Both the position numbers and the translations under genes were made by a program. Positions 63,801-64,000 of a DNA stretch of 64,000 bases are shown one piece after another. Origin of the DNA: Macrothele yani (lineage: Eukaryota > Arthropoda > Arachnida > Araneae > Macrothelidae); contig CM077023.1 in NCBI GenBank assembly GCA_039090855.1, positions 77,413,127-77,477,126 of the forward strand, in the 5' to 3' direction. The notes below the pieces were generated by a model. It ran no database searches and was not told where the DNA came from. It saw only the letters and a list, made by a program, of their open reading frames with translations. Within the stretch, counting starts at the first letter, position 1. The number at the start of each line of letters is the position of its first letter.

Positions 63801-64000
63801 GTATGTCCCATACCTTCTTTTGAAAAAGAAAAATCTCCAGAAATATTTATTTAACTGCATGAAAGAGTACAGTACACAAAAAACATGAAATGTGGAGCAT
63901 AATAGTACAGAGTAATTGCTTGAGCTCACGAAAAGTGGGCGCACAAGGTTGGAAGCTTGAATACGCTGATCCCCATTCGAAAGTTTCCGATTTGTCGTAA

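Overview
This window is eukaryotic and almost certainly from an arthropod. It holds no prokaryotic gene layout. It holds about twenty Tc1/mariner copies, arthropod-type non-LTR retrotransposons (I-like, RTE-like, Jockey-like), Helitron ends, hAT-type and TTAA-flanked MITEs, a solo LTR, two tRNA-headed repeat families, several satellites and only three candidate host exons. The order of arthropod cannot be told from the sequence. The one recognisable host gene piece is a single exon of a DEG/ENaC (pickpocket-type) sodium channel at 46029-46188, minus strand. The window may lie in large introns or intergenic DNA of a big, transposon-rich genome.

Layout, left to right. 0-5 kb: a Tc1 fragment at the edge, a tandem tRNA-like repeat split by a Tc1 element (808-2737) that itself carries a solo LTR, a SINE, a decayed Tc1, and the first of three DR1-bearing satellite blocks. 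5-12 kb: RTE and Jockey LINE fragments, a 494-bp palindrome with tRNA-like arms, a possible exon, a Helitron-like repeat, and a Tc1 element with a SINE inside it. 12-24 kb: an 84-bp satellite with a three-monomer higher-order period, more Tc1/mariner copies, a LINE tail with a tandem ~148-bp array, an orphan exon (18100-18314), and a second copy of the Tc1 element from 9.5 kb that supplies the empty site for the SINE insertion. 24-35 kb: tandem tRNA-like repeats, SINEs, a hAT-type MITE with an 8-bp target duplication, an inverted copy of the Helitron-like repeat, and two Tc1 elements. 35.5-43.6 kb: a nested structure, in which a DD41D mariner-like element was broken by a 5'-truncated RTE LINE and by a 5.9-kb nearly intact I-like LINE. 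43.6-64 kb: a TTAA-flanked MITE, the DEG/ENaC exon, a long-TIR Tc1, a mariner whose transposase linker has expanded to eight 12-residue repeats, more Tc1/mariner copies, a Helitron holding a mariner and a SINE, and two more DR1 satellite blocks.

The elements mostly parasitise one another. Five or more nested insertions can be ordered in time by their target-site duplications, and paralogous copies inside the window serve as empty sites. Most transposases are broken. The best preserved coding sequences are the I-like LINE (one in-frame stop in ORF2) and the Tc1 transposase at 33825-34846 (catalytic triad present, two frameshifts). The most unusual signals are the 12-residue GRP-motif expansion, the dispersal of consensus DR1 nuclear-receptor sites by a satellite, and the tRNA-like palindrome. 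All calls come from reading the sequence; no database search was possible.
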